From Scedosporium boydii (Eukaryota > Ascomycota > Sordariomycetes > Microascales > Microascaceae): DNA of 54,813 nucleotides. The notes beneath the pieces are model-generated. The model did not search any database and was not told the origin of the DNA. It worked only from the letters and a program-made list of their open reading frames with translations. This document shows positions 36,980-47,696 of the stretch, in pieces (position 1 is the first letter of the stretch; the number at the start of each line of letters is the position of its first letter). The stretch spans positions 1 through 54,813 of the forward strand of contig NJFT01000255.1 in NCBI GenBank assembly GCA_002221725.1, written 5' to 3'. The position numbers and the translations under genes are program-made.

Positions 36980-39046
36980 ATGCTTTGCCAAATTTGCCAA
37001 AGATCCATCAAAGCTGCTTTTGCAAGCAATAAGGATGACCAGGTGCATTTACTTCACGACTCTCTTGCCAACTTTCGGCAATCAGCTGCAACAGGATGTC
37101 TCGTCTGCCGGATGATTTGGACTTGCATGTTCGGTCTCCAGGGCCATTTTGAACCCAGCGCCCAAATTTTTGAGAAGTGGCGCAAGCAGGAGTCAATGAT
37201 CCAATTTACCGTTGATATGTGCGTCAGGTCAGCATGCCCGTACATGTCAGTTTTTGTACGAGGGTATCAGGTTCCCGAGTTCATCTTTTGTCCCATTTCG
37301 ACAGATACAGCAAACCTCCATAACTCTATCAGGCCCAATCAGACAAACAGAAGTCTCTCTACGGCAGGGATGGCAGAACTGTGGCGTTACTGGTTTCGAA
37401 CGTGTTCCGAGTCCCATGCTGAGTGTCGTTTAGCACAAAGCGAGCTGCAGCCATTCACACCTGAAAGGCTCATCGAAATACTTAGCGACGAATATGGGAT
37501 CCCACACCACTGGAGGCTAGCCTTGCGTGCAGATATCGGAAACGTGCCTTACCTCACGCTAAGTCATCGATGGGGGTTGTCTCAGCATCTACGTCTATTG
37601 AAAGAAAACTATTCGAAATTCTTAAATGCCTCGGCATATTCCGAACTGCCAGCAACATATCAACATGCCTTCATCATAGCCATGTCATTAGGTTTTCGAT
37701 ATATTTGGATTGATTCTTTATGTATTATCCAAGACGATACCGAGGATTGGAAAACCCAGTCCTCAGTCATGGGAATAACCTATAAAAATTCCTCTTGCAA
37801 TATTGCTGCAACGTGGGCTACGAATGACAGCGAAGGGTGCTTTACAACAAGGGATCTCTCTACCCTACAAACCACCACAATCACACTGGAGATCGAACCA
37901 GGCGAATCAGCAGAATACCAGATTGCAAATTCTGTAGCCTACTACGACGATATCTTTGAGGCTCCGCTCAACACAAGAGGCTGGGTCGTCCAGGAGCGGT
38001 ATCTCTCAAGGAACCAGCTGAACTTTACTCAGTCCCAAGTATATTGGGAATGTCCAGAACTTACCGCTTCAGAACAATTTCCGGCTGGCATCCCACATCA
38101 CTTGGTAGACTTCAGTCCTTACAACCAGGCACACCCCCCCAACATAAAGCCAAGCCTCAATTATGTGGATGAGGAGGGTCTCCGTGAAGTCTGGTCATCG
38201 CTGGTAGACCTCTACTCGGCTTGCGCTCTTACCAAATCATCCGATAAGCTGATTGCCATTGCTGGCTTAGCTGGAGAGCTACGAAATTCTACAAACGATA
38301 TATACCTTGCCGGGCTCTGGCGAAAAGACCTTCATACACAACTATGTTGGGCAGCAGATTACGACGTACGGGAACGAGTTAACCGCTCCACTATGGCGAT
38401 ATATGTAGCACCCACTTGGTCTTGGGCGAACTTGGATGGTCCAGTGATGAGCGACACGGGTTACTATCGTCCAGACAGCTCTTTAACTTATTGCGTGGAA
38501 GTCCTGGATGCCTTTGTCCACTCAGAAGATCCTTCCGGGCTACATAGTTTCGTGTCGTCTAAATTAGTTCTGCGAGGAATTTCTGTGTGGGGTCGTGCTT
38601 TGCCGCTCTATTCCCAGCCCGAGTCTCGACGCCACGTTCATAAACTTCAACTCACTCATCCCATCCAACATACGGACACTTCTGAAATGCGGATCAACGA
38701 AATTGAGGTTATCTGGGACGAGAACTTAACGTCTGTTACTGTGGATCCAGAACGATGGCCGAGTTTGCGTGAGGAACAGGAGTCAAATCTGCTCTTCATG
38801 ATTGTGGGTAATAATACATACGGCCAGAGTCTTAAGCAGGAAGGTTTAGTGCTAAGGAAACTAAGAGGTTCGCCAAGTGAAGGGGTTTTCGTGAGAATGG
38901 GGGTTTTCATAAGTTTCGATCTCACCGACATCGCCGATTTACTCTCTGCGAGACTAGAATGCTCCCTTGATGATCTTGCTCCCGAGGATATTAGCCTCTA
39001 TGATCCGAGGTTAGCTGATTTAGTTCATACTGTTACTATCATCTAA
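36980..39046 (+). CDS. HET domain protein (heterokaryon incompatibility type)
   Basis: Intronless, 688 residues, the usual size for this family. Two CxxC pairs near the N-terminus (Cys3/Cys6 and Cys40/Cys43) could bind a metal. The HET domain runs from about 191 to 340: YLTLSHRWG, then LPATYQHAFIIAMSLGFRYIW and IDSLCIIQDDTEDW, followed by the GITYKNSSCNIAATWA block. The post-HET region has the usual NTRGWVVQERYLSRNQLNF and PTWSWANLDGPV blocks. Such proteins trigger or mediate non-self recognition and cell death on fusion of unlike strains in some species; many copies have no known role. No partner gene is evident beside it, although NLR and kinase remnants and a second HET gene lie in the same window. 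Confidence 0.94.
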   Translation: MLCQICQRSIKAAFASNKDDQVHLLHDSLANFRQSAATGCLVCRMIWTCMFGLQGHFEPSAQIFEKWRKQESMIQFTVDMCVRSACPYMSVFVRGYQVPEFIFCPISTDTANLHNSIRPNQTNRSLSTAGMAELWRYWFRTCSESHAECRLAQSELQPFTPERLIEILSDEYGIPHHWRLALRADIGNVPYLTLSHRWGLSQHLRLLKENYSKFLNASAYSELPATYQHAFIIAMSLGFRYIWIDSLCIIQDDTEDWKTQSSVMGITYKNSSCNIAATWATNDSEGCFTTRDLSTLQTTTITLEIEPGESAEYQIANSVAYYDDIFEAPLNTRGWVVQERYLSRNQLNFTQSQVYWECPELTASEQFPAGIPHHLVDFSPYNQAHPPNIKPSLNYVDEEGLREVWSSLVDLYSACALTKSSDKLIAIAGLAGELRNSTNDIYLAGLWRKDLHTQLCWAADYDVRERVNRSTMAIYVAPTWSWANLDGPVMSDTGYYRPDSSLTYCVEVLDAFVHSEDPSGLHSFVSSKLVLRGISVWGRALPLYSQPESRRHVHKLQLTHPIQHTDTSEMRINEIEVIWDENLTSVTVDPERWPSLREEQESNLLFMIVGNNTYGQSLKQEGLVLRKLRGSPSEGVFVRMGVFISFDLTDIADLLSARLECSLDDLAPEDISLYDPRLADLVHTVTII

Positions 39047-39917
39047 AGCAGGGAAATACATATGCTATCTGCGGCCCGATAATCTGACTAAATATTTACC
39101 GTAATAAGTGACAGGTAACAGTAGCTGCTCCCTGCAGAGATGTCGGGACGTCCATTGTCTTCTCTCCCGTTGAGCCTCTCTCCTAGGAGAATATCTGGGG
39201 CATATGTTCCAATCATCTCTTAAAGCGAGTTCGGCAGATGAGAACAGCGACTACACGGCCCGGGGATAATATCTCCAGCAAAAGCTTGACGGGTACCCGC
39301 AGTGCACAAAAGAAATCCACCGCCATACGTCCCCGATCTATCGAATGGTCGAGGAGGAGCCACCCTCGATTATTCATATTACTCTGCATCCGCTGTTGTT
39401 AAAGACATCACCGAGATGAACTAGATGGTAGGGGAGGGTGTCTTTATTGCGAATGTGATCGTTTTCTCAAATGGGGGGGAAAAAGTGAAATAGTCGATCA
39501 TTGGTGAAGCGCTGGATCCGGACAACATCAATTTTAAGTACTTCCGGACGATGTTTTTTCCCGATCAACCAGGGTCCAGGTGTGGCACGAGCAGCTTTGG
39601 TTCTGATTGGCCCAGACTCTCCAGGATGAGTACACTAGGACATTAGAGGTGGGCTGTTCTAGAACAAGAGAAGTTTGAGGATCAGTACTTTGTGAATAGA
39701 GGACAAAAATATGAAATTCATTCGAAAGAAGTATAAGCTAGGGCTTTTCATCCTTGTGTTAACCATAAATATAAACGGCTTTCATGCCCGCTATGATCGG
39801 TGCCGGCATCGTCTACAATGCTATCATCGAAAGACTCAATCGGACCTCGAAGCCTACCCACCTTACAACTTTGTTAGTTACGTTGAAGTTGGCTTGTATA
39901 GCCCACCAACACTGTGA
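39047..39917. other. Intergenic region
   Basis: About 870 nt. A 68-codon frame at 39711-39917 begins with a hydrophobic, leader-like stretch (KLGLFILVLTININGFHA) but has no further support. Otherwise nothing was seen. Confidence 0.5.
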
Positions 39918-40235
39918 ATGATGTCTCGCAACTCAACCAACCCAAAGCCTGACCGACCTCGCCGCTCTCCATCCAACAGGAGCAAGTTCCATCGCAGCAG
40001 GTGAGATCATTTTCAGACTACCAGGCTGGCAAACGCGACCGCTGACTTTCATTTTAGAGAGTCCTCGATGCTCAATGCATTCATCTATGACACGACTTCG
40101 CTGCAAGACCGCCTCATCCAACGCGCGGCAGCAGAAGGGAAACGTGGGCTGAATGAGCAGCGAACCGCGGTTGTAGTCGGGGATAAAACGTCAACCGGGA
40201 AGAGCAAGTGTAAACAAGGGACAGGAGAAAAGTAG
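39918..40235 (+). CDS. Possible small basic protein, two exons
   Basis: Exons 39918-40000 and 40058-40235 join in phase 2 across a 57-nt intron (donor GTGAGA, GCTGAC branch-like site, acceptor TTTTAG) to give 86 residues. The protein is very basic, with Ser/Arg-rich text at the start, a helical middle (LQDRLIQRAAAEGKRGLNEQ) and GDKTSTGKSKCK near the end, which superficially matches a P-loop (GxxxxGKS). I do not recognise it. A chance ORF with chance splice sites cannot be excluded. The neighbouring lipase fragment lies 400 nt away on the other strand. Confidence 0.35.
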
Positions 40236-40630
40236 TGAAGACGAGTTTGGTGCTTGAATTGATGGTTTTACAAAATATGAGGGGCATTATGAACACTTCC
40301 CCGACCCGGCGATAGAGTGAAAATCTGCGGCGAAGTTGTCGCGCATGCTTCGTTCTTGCTCGGCACAAGGAAGTTTCAAGATGGAGTATAACGACAATGC
40401 ACCCGGTATGAATTCCAAAATGTTCCGTGACACACGACCGAGCGCTCGCATGAGTAAACCTTTCCAATCGTGCCCTACAGTGGTTACTAGTAGAACTAGA
40501 CCGCCATTCAGTCGCGACGCCCAATTGTCAGCTAGGCAACATCTCATTGATAATGAAGCTCAGCCCTCGTGTGTCAATTTCCTGGCTATCCGTGCGTGCC
40601 AAACTACCAAAGTCCCTTTGGCAACTTTGT

Positions 40631-41490
40631 TCATGGCCAGTCTACTTTGTCTATAGAGACAGCCCCTGCCTTCAACGACTTCCAGTATCCATTATCCAGT
40701 GCTATTTCTGGGAATGTCAGCCTGCCTAAGGTATTCTTAGATTCTGTAGTCGGTAGGTACGCACCATGATTCTCGTAAAAATCCAGCATATCGCTCCACG
40801 CGCCCCTATCCTCTGTCATCTTCCAGAAGGCCTTTTCCCACCCGTCCCGCAGTTTTTCAGCGATTAAACTAGATAGACCGGAAGGAGGATAATCAACTTT
40901 GGAAGCACCCAGATTTATCCGCTTGCGCGAAATGGCCACCAGGGTGCCGGCGTGGATGTACGAAATGAAGCTCCAGGGGCTGGCGGTGGCCACCCTGGGG
41001 ATAATGTCCAGGCCGTTGACGAACCTCCATGCCTTACGTCGTCCCATTTGCGAGCCCACGTGTAGTGCGAACTTCTTGTCGCCCACCCGAGGGCTACCGA
41101 ACGTGATTAGATCGCGCATAGTTGTGTGCTGCATTTTCAGGTCGGAGAGGAAGCCCGACCAGAGGACTGTTGCATATGCAGCGCCAAGCGAATGACCCTA
41201 GATGATTCCAGTTCATGTCATGTTATTTTTACAAGCCATTCAGCGCTTATGCTCGATAATGAAAAGCAAGGACTTACCGTCACCCAGAACTGTACTCGGT
41301 AGCCTCCGAGTGGGAAGCTCTTTGCCAGGATCCGTCTCTCGAGTTTCCACAGCTGTATCCGCACCATTTCTGCGGCTGTGTTAAGAACCATTCTCCACTC
41401 ATTTTCTCTGGAGAATGAGTTGATGCTTACGGAATGGCAGACCCCGAAGTAGAGACCTGTTGTTCCTCGTAAGGCCGATTGGGAAGTTTT
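40631..41490 (-). pseudogene. Class 3 lipase, 5'-truncated
   Basis: Two exons can be read: from about 41490 to 41278, then 41197-40631 (80-nt intron, phase 0). Family marks are a degenerate RGTTG near the 5' edge, VTGHSLGAAYATVLWSG with the nucleophile Ser, LITFGSPRVGD, and WRFVNGLDIIPRV with a catalytic Asp. The likely catalytic His is in YIHAGTLV. Class 3 lipases normally have 100-200 residues before the RGT block; here that space is the 3' end of a HET gene, whose stop codon lies at 41501-41499. No start codon with a leader was found. The fragment may be a remnant, or its first exon was lost by rearrangement. Confidence 0.78.
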
Positions 41491-41498
41491 TGAATACA

Positions 41499-43781
41499 TC
41501 ATTGCAGGACAATCGTTTTCCAGGAACACTCGCCGAAAGAGCCACTGAAGAAAGACGATTGAAAGATCTTTGCTAAGCCAATCCTCTCAGCTACGGCACC
41601 CTGTTCGAGTTGCTTGTTGTCAACCCATTTCAGCATCAGAGCATAGAAGCAGTACCACTCAGCCTGCTGCCTCTCCTCTGGAATGTAGTAGGTCCAAGTG
41701 TTGAGCTCCTCGAGTGAGAACTCCTTAGCTTCCGAAATTGCGGCGAACTCGAATACGCCGCCGACGCTGTTCAGCCACGAGGAGTCTAGGATGATAGTCC
41801 CACACCAATCACCACAGTTGTCGACGATGCCGAACCTCTGGACGCCGGGACTGAAATTCGACTTAAACACTGAGTCGGACATGCTCTTGCGAGAGAGGGC
41901 GAAAGATGCGGTGAAGGTTTGGAACAAGAGACACCCTTCTCTCGGGGTCGGGGGATGCATGGAGAGCGGATCTGAATTGGAACCCGTTAGATCCTTTCCG
42001 ACTTTTCTTTTGTGTCGGCAGCCTGCCGCATCTTCGAATCGGCCGTACGGGTCATGCCGCCCGGGAACGTACCCATCCCATCGATGCCCTGACGTGTGCG
42101 AAGTCGTAAAATCCTTCGAATCCCAGACCAATTTCCACTCCTTGTCAGTGCCAATGTGCCATACAATCCAAGTGCGGTTAACGAGCCAGCCGTGCAGGTC
42201 AGACAGAGGCCCGGCGACGGTCGAAAGTCTCCAACCGACTTGCTGGTCCCAGCCACTCCACGACCAGCTAGGAAGGATTTCACCGCCGGATGCAGAAACG
42301 CTACTATAGATCCTCTTGCCAGCCGACTCAGTTTCCCACAAAAGAGCCCAATCCCAATAGCGCGAAGGCAGGCCGAAAACAAGTTTTGAGCGCAGTCCCC
42401 TGCTGAGGACCACACCCAGGCCGTCGAATGCTCGCAACTTATCCTTTACATATGATAGCTTACGACCAGAGTAGATGTTGACACAGGAGCTGTAACTCCG
42501 TACGGGATTACCCACGAGTGCTCCCAAGGGCGATCCCACAGAGTCGAGATTCCAGAGCGGGGCTTCCAAAGGAGATTCGATGTCTTCCCGCCAAGTCGTC
42601 GTTGGACACTGCCACACCATTCCATCTGGTGTAAAGATGGCACATCTCGTTGACAAGAGGCGCTCTTGGAAAGTCCAGGCACGACTGTCCCACGGGCTCG
42701 CCCTTATGAGATTCGCGACCGGTTTTATGGTGGTGAGCTGAAGATTCCCGCATAGCTCCAGGTTTTGCTTTAGACATCGGGGAGTTTCGCCGATGCCCGG
42801 TATTCCGGCATTAGAATCCTCGCCAACAGCGACACAGATTGTCAATACCGCTCGCTGGTAGATCCTGTCCATCATGCAGACCTGTGTTCCTATATCATCG
42901 AGAGAATCCTGGATGATGCACAAAGAGTCGACCCAAATATAGGCAATACCAAGTTTCCGAGCAACAGAGAGCGCGTTTAGAACGGTCCTAGGAAGTTTAG
43001 AGGATGTTAGGCTCCCATTGACGTGGAGGTAATCATGGTTAATCCTCTTAAGCATGTATGGTACGATGCGGCCCCAAACATAACTCAATGTGGCATATTG
43101 AATGCTGGAAGTGGATAGTTGCTCCACAGACATATCGCGAAGGCACATGAGGTTGACATCGATGAGCCGTATTCCGGAGGAGAAAGGGGCTAAACCTGCT
43201 GTTTGGTGCTTCTCGCAGTTGGGGTGGTTGTTGAGACAGCTCGTGACCCAATTGGATAATAGCTGGGGGTCCGCACTTTGCTTATCCTTGACCCTTCCTA
43301 GAGGTTGCTCCTTCAAGTCAGGTAGGATAGGCACGACGTAAAATTCAGGAAAATTTTCGTCGTCGCTGAAAATCCGCAGTCGCCGTGTTGTCGGCTTGGA
43401 ATCGGCTCTTCTAGAATCTAGGTGCCACTCAACCTTGGTACGGACTCGCTGACCCCCCGCATCAAGCCCATCATGTCCGATGCCTGATCCCGTGTCCGAG
43501 TGAGTGGCGTTGTAGACGAGACGGCAAAACGCACAATCTACGCGTTTGGAGTATATCTCGTCTAGGAATCCCAAGACTGTCGGGTCAAAGCCAATTGGGT
43601 CGAACTCGGACCCAACCGTAGCCGATAGTGCCGTCGTGGTCTCTCGGGCAGTGAACTTGAATCGGGAAAGACCGAGACTCACACATTGAGGACATAGCTT
43701 CCTAACTGCGGTTTCTTCATTGCCGGTGAAGTTCTGACGGGTAACGCGCGTCCGGTCGGGTGAAGACATGATAGCGAGCAT
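41499..43781 (-). CDS. HET domain protein, second copy type
   Basis: Intronless, 760 residues. CxxC pairs at Cys30/Cys33 and Cys83/Cys86 precede the HET domain at about 229-390: YATLSYVWG, LPRTVLNALSVARKLGIAYI, WVDSLCIIQDSLDD and the MDRIYQRAVLTICVAVGED block. Further family blocks are SRAWTFQERLLSTRCAIFTP and LPSWSWSGWDQQVGW, and the usual end of this subfamily, ERIGLAKI then CSWKTIVLQ. It therefore looks complete. It differs in subfamily from the HET gene at 37-39 kb, so the two are not a recent duplication. Its 3' end abuts the truncated lipase. A non-self recognition role is inferred from the family. Confidence 0.94.
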   Translation of the reverse strand: MLAIMSSPDRTRVTRQNFTGNEETAVRKLCPQCVSLGLSRFKFTARETTTALSATVGSEFDPIGFDPTVLGFLDEIYSKRVDCAFCRLVYNATHSDTGSGIGHDGLDAGGQRVRTKVEWHLDSRRADSKPTTRRLRIFSDDENFPEFYVVPILPDLKEQPLGRVKDKQSADPQLLSNWVTSCLNNHPNCEKHQTAGLAPFSSGIRLIDVNLMCLRDMSVEQLSTSSIQYATLSYVWGRIVPYMLKRINHDYLHVNGSLTSSKLPRTVLNALSVARKLGIAYIWVDSLCIIQDSLDDIGTQVCMMDRIYQRAVLTICVAVGEDSNAGIPGIGETPRCLKQNLELCGNLQLTTIKPVANLIRASPWDSRAWTFQERLLSTRCAIFTPDGMVWQCPTTTWREDIESPLEAPLWNLDSVGSPLGALVGNPVRSYSSCVNIYSGRKLSYVKDKLRAFDGLGVVLSRGLRSKLVFGLPSRYWDWALLWETESAGKRIYSSVSASGGEILPSWSWSGWDQQVGWRLSTVAGPLSDLHGWLVNRTWIVWHIGTDKEWKLVWDSKDFTTSHTSGHRWDGYVPGRHDPYGRFEDAAGCRHKRKVGKDLTGSNSDPLSMHPPTPREGCLLFQTFTASFALSRKSMSDSVFKSNFSPGVQRFGIVDNCGDWCGTIILDSSWLNSVGGVFEFAAISEAKEFSLEELNTWTYYIPEERQQAEWYCFYALMLKWVDNKQLEQGAVAERIGLAKIFQSSFFSGSFGECSWKTIVLQ

Positions 43782-44862
43782 AGCTTATGTCGGGCCGGAC
43801 AGAATTATTAGAGGTCGTCTCGATTTCAAAAGCGCAGGTCGCCGCTGATGCTCACCGCTTCGCGCCACCGACTAAGGCTTGCCTTGAAAATATCTAGCTT
43901 AAGCTGGCACCCTCTTAATCGGCTCTGAAACTGCGGCCGGACTGGATATAAATCGAAGCGGCTGAGGCAATAATGCTTAGGGTGCTAAGCGGCGACGCTG
44001 AAAAATTCTACGATGTCGCGTGCAAGTTCTCAACGCCGTTGCGCGACCCGATATGTGAAAGAACGGTTCTGTGAAATCTGAGACGGCTAAAAAGTCCATG
44101 AGAACAATGAAGTATTCTGGTGGGTCGGAGCTTGGGTTCACAACCGTGCCATGATTTATTTCGAGATTAGCAATTATACCCGTCAGGCTCACCCCATTGC
44201 TGCCTAACCACAGTTCTGTTGAAGCTGTGTAACCTGAGAAAATAGGCAGGCAGACAGAAAAATCTCAGAAATTAGAGTAAGTTACTTAATAGAACGGAAA
44301 TAGGAGTCAGAAATAGTAGAAATCTTAGAACTTACATGGCCATCGTCTTGTCACAGAACCAAGTTTTGGATCAGAAAAACCAGCTCAGAAACACCCAATT
44401 GAGGCCATTTGTTGTGACGCTCAGCTCACCTTTGGTTCAGGCCTGATCAGGGAAGCTCAGGAAGACAGATGACTCGAGTAATTGCCGAGGGGAACGATGC
44501 GTAGGACCATATGGTTGCCGATCCGAGATATCTCCAAGGCCTGGCTTGGTGTTGTAGCCATACCAGGCTCGTCCCATCTATGTGCCCCGGATGATGGGAA
44601 GCATATCTACCGCTTCCACTGTCCGGCCCCTACTCTTATTCAGTGTACGAGATTCAGGACATGCAACTGTGAGGTGCATCTGACAATATTGAGTTCTGGC
44701 GCGGGGCTCGGACTTTTAGGCATAGGTCAGAATTTACGCGATTCTATAGAATATCAAGAAGAGCCCCGGAAGTATTTGTTGAAGTACTACCGCAAGCCCT
44801 CAGCGTATAAAATCAATCTTTGGACAGTCGAGTACATGAGCAGGAGCAGTCTTATCGTTCTA
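43782..44862. other. Intergenic region
   Basis: About 1.1 kb. A 129-codon plus-strand frame (44482-44871) is present without any recognisable feature. No gene is supported. Confidence 0.5.
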
Positions 44863-45350
44863 TCAAATTAGATCTTCAGTGTTCGACTTGATGCACTCTT
44901 CTAAACTCGTCCAGCCAGGCTGTCCGAGTTCCTTCAGCCATGCCTCAGCCGTGGCAGCGAGAACGATCTCGCTGCGATCAAGCTCGGAATCGGGAACATC
45001 GTCGCTAAACGATTTTCCGGGGTACAGTTCTTGGAGAGTTCGCTGTACGCCCCTCTAGGTATACGGCGCGCGGCATAGGCGAAACTTCGCTTCTCGCGGA
45101 TATCTGGGTTCGTGAGGGCTGCGACGTGTTATTGGGCTTTATCTTGGACGTCCACGAAGAAATCTTATACGTGATATTGCAAAGTGACGAAAGAAAGTTG
45201 CAAGGGATGGAGTAGAGTCGTACACTGGGGTGCGCCACCGACAGTATCGGTGTCGCCATTGAAAAGGGCTTGGATTAGAGCTGATGTAGATGGATGGCCC
45301 TGAGCAACAGGATCCAGGCATTTTCCGAAGTTCATGGACGGCAGCACTGC
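44863..45350 (-). pseudogene. Broken NAD-dependent epimerase/aldehyde reductase, C-terminal part
   Basis: Extended-SDR family text is visible in three frames in the right order: VLPSMNFGKCLDPVAQGHPS and ALIQALFNGD (about 45345-45240), FVDVQDKAQ then a TAA stop then HVAALTNPDIREKRSFAYA (about 45160-45070), and, after a frameshift near 45060, LQELYPGKSFSDDVP and LKELGQPGWTSLEECIKSN to the stop at 44865-44863. The N-terminal Rossmann half (GxxGxxG, YxxxK) was not found. At least one stop and two frame changes make it a pseudogene. Intact relatives reduce aldehydes or ketones, or epimerise sugars, using NAD(P)H. Confidence 0.78.
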
Positions 45351-47696
45351 CCATGTCTTGTGAACACATGGACCTTAGCTAAATTAACCGGTACGCCACT
45401 CAACACTTACCTGCATTAAGAACGAATCCTGGCCGCTTCTCGCCGTACTACTTCCACGCCTCCTGTTCGCTCTGTGCGTTCAAGGCGAGGTACGAGGCTA
45501 TGTGGCGTCGGCTGGCAAAACGCGACGCTTTCCGCGTTAAGCTCTATGGCACAGCCGGGCAGGCGGATACTGAGGCATGCTGGGACGGGATGCTGGTTGA
45601 ACATCCAGAAGGTGTTAAGCTCCTAGCAGCCCATCCGACCGCAAAGGACGAAGTCGTCATCAAAGTACAAAGTCCCTTCGTGAAGGAGAACTGCGGCCAC
45701 CAATACGTGGTCAAGACGTTTGCTGACTGCAAGCAGCCTGGCAACTTTGAGGAGCGTGGCTGATTTCACAGTTTGGGGAAGATTGGCTAAACAATATACG
45801 TTGTCAGCAGGTGCATCGTGGAGTAACTACCATGGAGGATGGGCTAAGCAGCTTAGAAGACAGACAGTCCAGGAAATATTCTCCGAGGGCAGCCTTGACC
45901 TCCGCTAACTCGCCCGAATACCTCATCTCCCTGATACTATCGAGTAGACTCTGGTTGTCGAGGTTCGATTCCGGGAAGGCTCTCCAGAGGGCTGGGGGGC
46001 AGCAATAGTTGCGTCTTCGGTATCTTCGCCAATGGCGCTCAGCACGGTTAGTTGTTCCATAAGAGCCCAACCAATGCTCTTAGACTCGCCCTTAAGAATA
46101 CAGAGGGACAATGAGATCTCCTTAGTGGCCCCGAAAGGATCATACACCGCCAATCCATCCAAGGCCACAATGTCGAACGGGACTGACACGTCATCGATGG
46201 GGTCAACATTTGGTGCAAGCTTGAAGCGGAAATTGTCAGGTACCAGTTACTAAATGTTCCTGAGGAGTTGACACCGATCGGAGCAGTTGAGTCCTAGAAA
46301 AGAAAAGCACCACCAAGCTGGGACTTCAGTGCGAAGACGCTATTTCCATTATTGCCATGGTCATCTTGGACAATGGTAAATTTGGATTTTCCTTTCTATG
46401 TCGCCTAATAGAGGAACTGATGCTCTTTTCATCACCATTTGATTACAGAATAAAAAGCATAACGAACCAGAGTAAGCCAGAGCCTCCAGCACCGGTTTCA
46501 AAACCATTGTAGAGAGTGTTCTGGGCGCCGTACTTCAGTGTCCCGGAGCCCAGTTTTTCGGACTCGCATACGTACACATAAGTAGAAGCTGACAAGGGAT
46601 AATCGAAGGACACCTAGAATTCGGACCAGTCCAGGGGGAACGAGGGCATATTGAACCAAGTGTTTGAGCAGAAAAGCTGAGTAGGACTGACCAGGGCTGA
46701 TGACAGCTGATGTAGCTGAGCCCGGATACGAGGGACACCAAAAGCGGCGACTCGAACTAGCCAATCTCGCTCAATTTTCGTCTCATAATACAATGTGACT
46801 ATTCTTGCAGGGCGTAAAAGCACATAAATAGGTGGAGAATGTAGCCGAACCCGTATTAGATTGGGAGAAACAGGACGAAAGGATGGAATGTCTCAACACT
46901 AAATGGAATCAGGGTCGCCAAAGAGCGTGATACTAGACACCGAAGAGTGAAGACGGAACCAATTGTTGTTTGAACTCAGGAAGTTATCGGTATTGAAAGG
47001 AAAGAAACAAGGAGAAAACCTCCCAACTTGATGGCATGGATCAATGTATTACCGCTCCATGTGACCCTTGTTCCAGTGGAGTGACCCACAGCAGACGTAC
47101 GATTCCTTCACAAACACGTATTTCCCCATCGGACCATGTTCCTTTCCCTGGCACCTCCCTCTATCCCTTCCTAGGCAGTAAGAGAGGCCATACTACAAAC
47201 CTTTCAGAGGACTACTTAGTTTGACAATATCGGAGGACCCTTAAGTGGTATTTACAGTTGAGATTAGTAAGTGCTAGACTCTATCTTACTTCGTATGCTT
47301 TGGCGGTTGATAACGAGCCACGTCCTCTTTCGTAACTTCAACCCTTGTCGGCGACCGACCTACTCTTGGCGACCCACGTCGGGGGGGCAGGATGTGGCAC
47401 CCGGAACTGAAAGTGGCATAGCGCCAATCCTACCAAAGCGGGCACACACTTCCCCGCTTCCCCTCTTCCCTTTTACGAAATGGCTTTGCTCCTCTAGCCC
47501 TCACGCTAAGGGCGGCCCTTCCCGCCCCATCTATCCTGACCAACTTTGTCATTAACCCCAACCCAACCCCAACCCGGCCTAGCCCAACACCAACTCCTCG
47601 ACGATTCCAAAACACCGTACTGCGTCCGGAGAGCTTTCAAACCCTTCGTACGGCAACCGAGAATCCAGATAACTTTGTTTAAAGAGTACAGAAGGA
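45351..47696. other. Poorly resolved region with coding-like remnants
   Basis: About 2.3 kb with no complete gene. Two stretches look like protein-coding remains: a plus frame at 45500-45763 (KLYGTAGQADTEACWDGMLV, then KDEVVIKVQSPF) and a minus frame from about 46250 to 45923 (NFRFKLAPNVDPIDD, VALDGLAVYDPFGATKE). I recognise neither family. The rest, including a CCAACCCC-rich patch near 47555-47580 and a TTACTTCGTA copy at 47287-47296, is the methyltransferase upstream region. Confidence 0.45.

Noticed and set aside
45958..45980. GGTTCGATTCC, a T-loop-like sequence suggesting a tRNA
   Set aside because: The flanking bases do not form a five-pair T stem and no matching anticodon or acceptor arms were found.
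47551..47580. CCAACCCC-rich patch resembling telomere repeats
   Set aside because: The units are irregular, not TTAGGG/CCCTAA, and the patch is internal and short.
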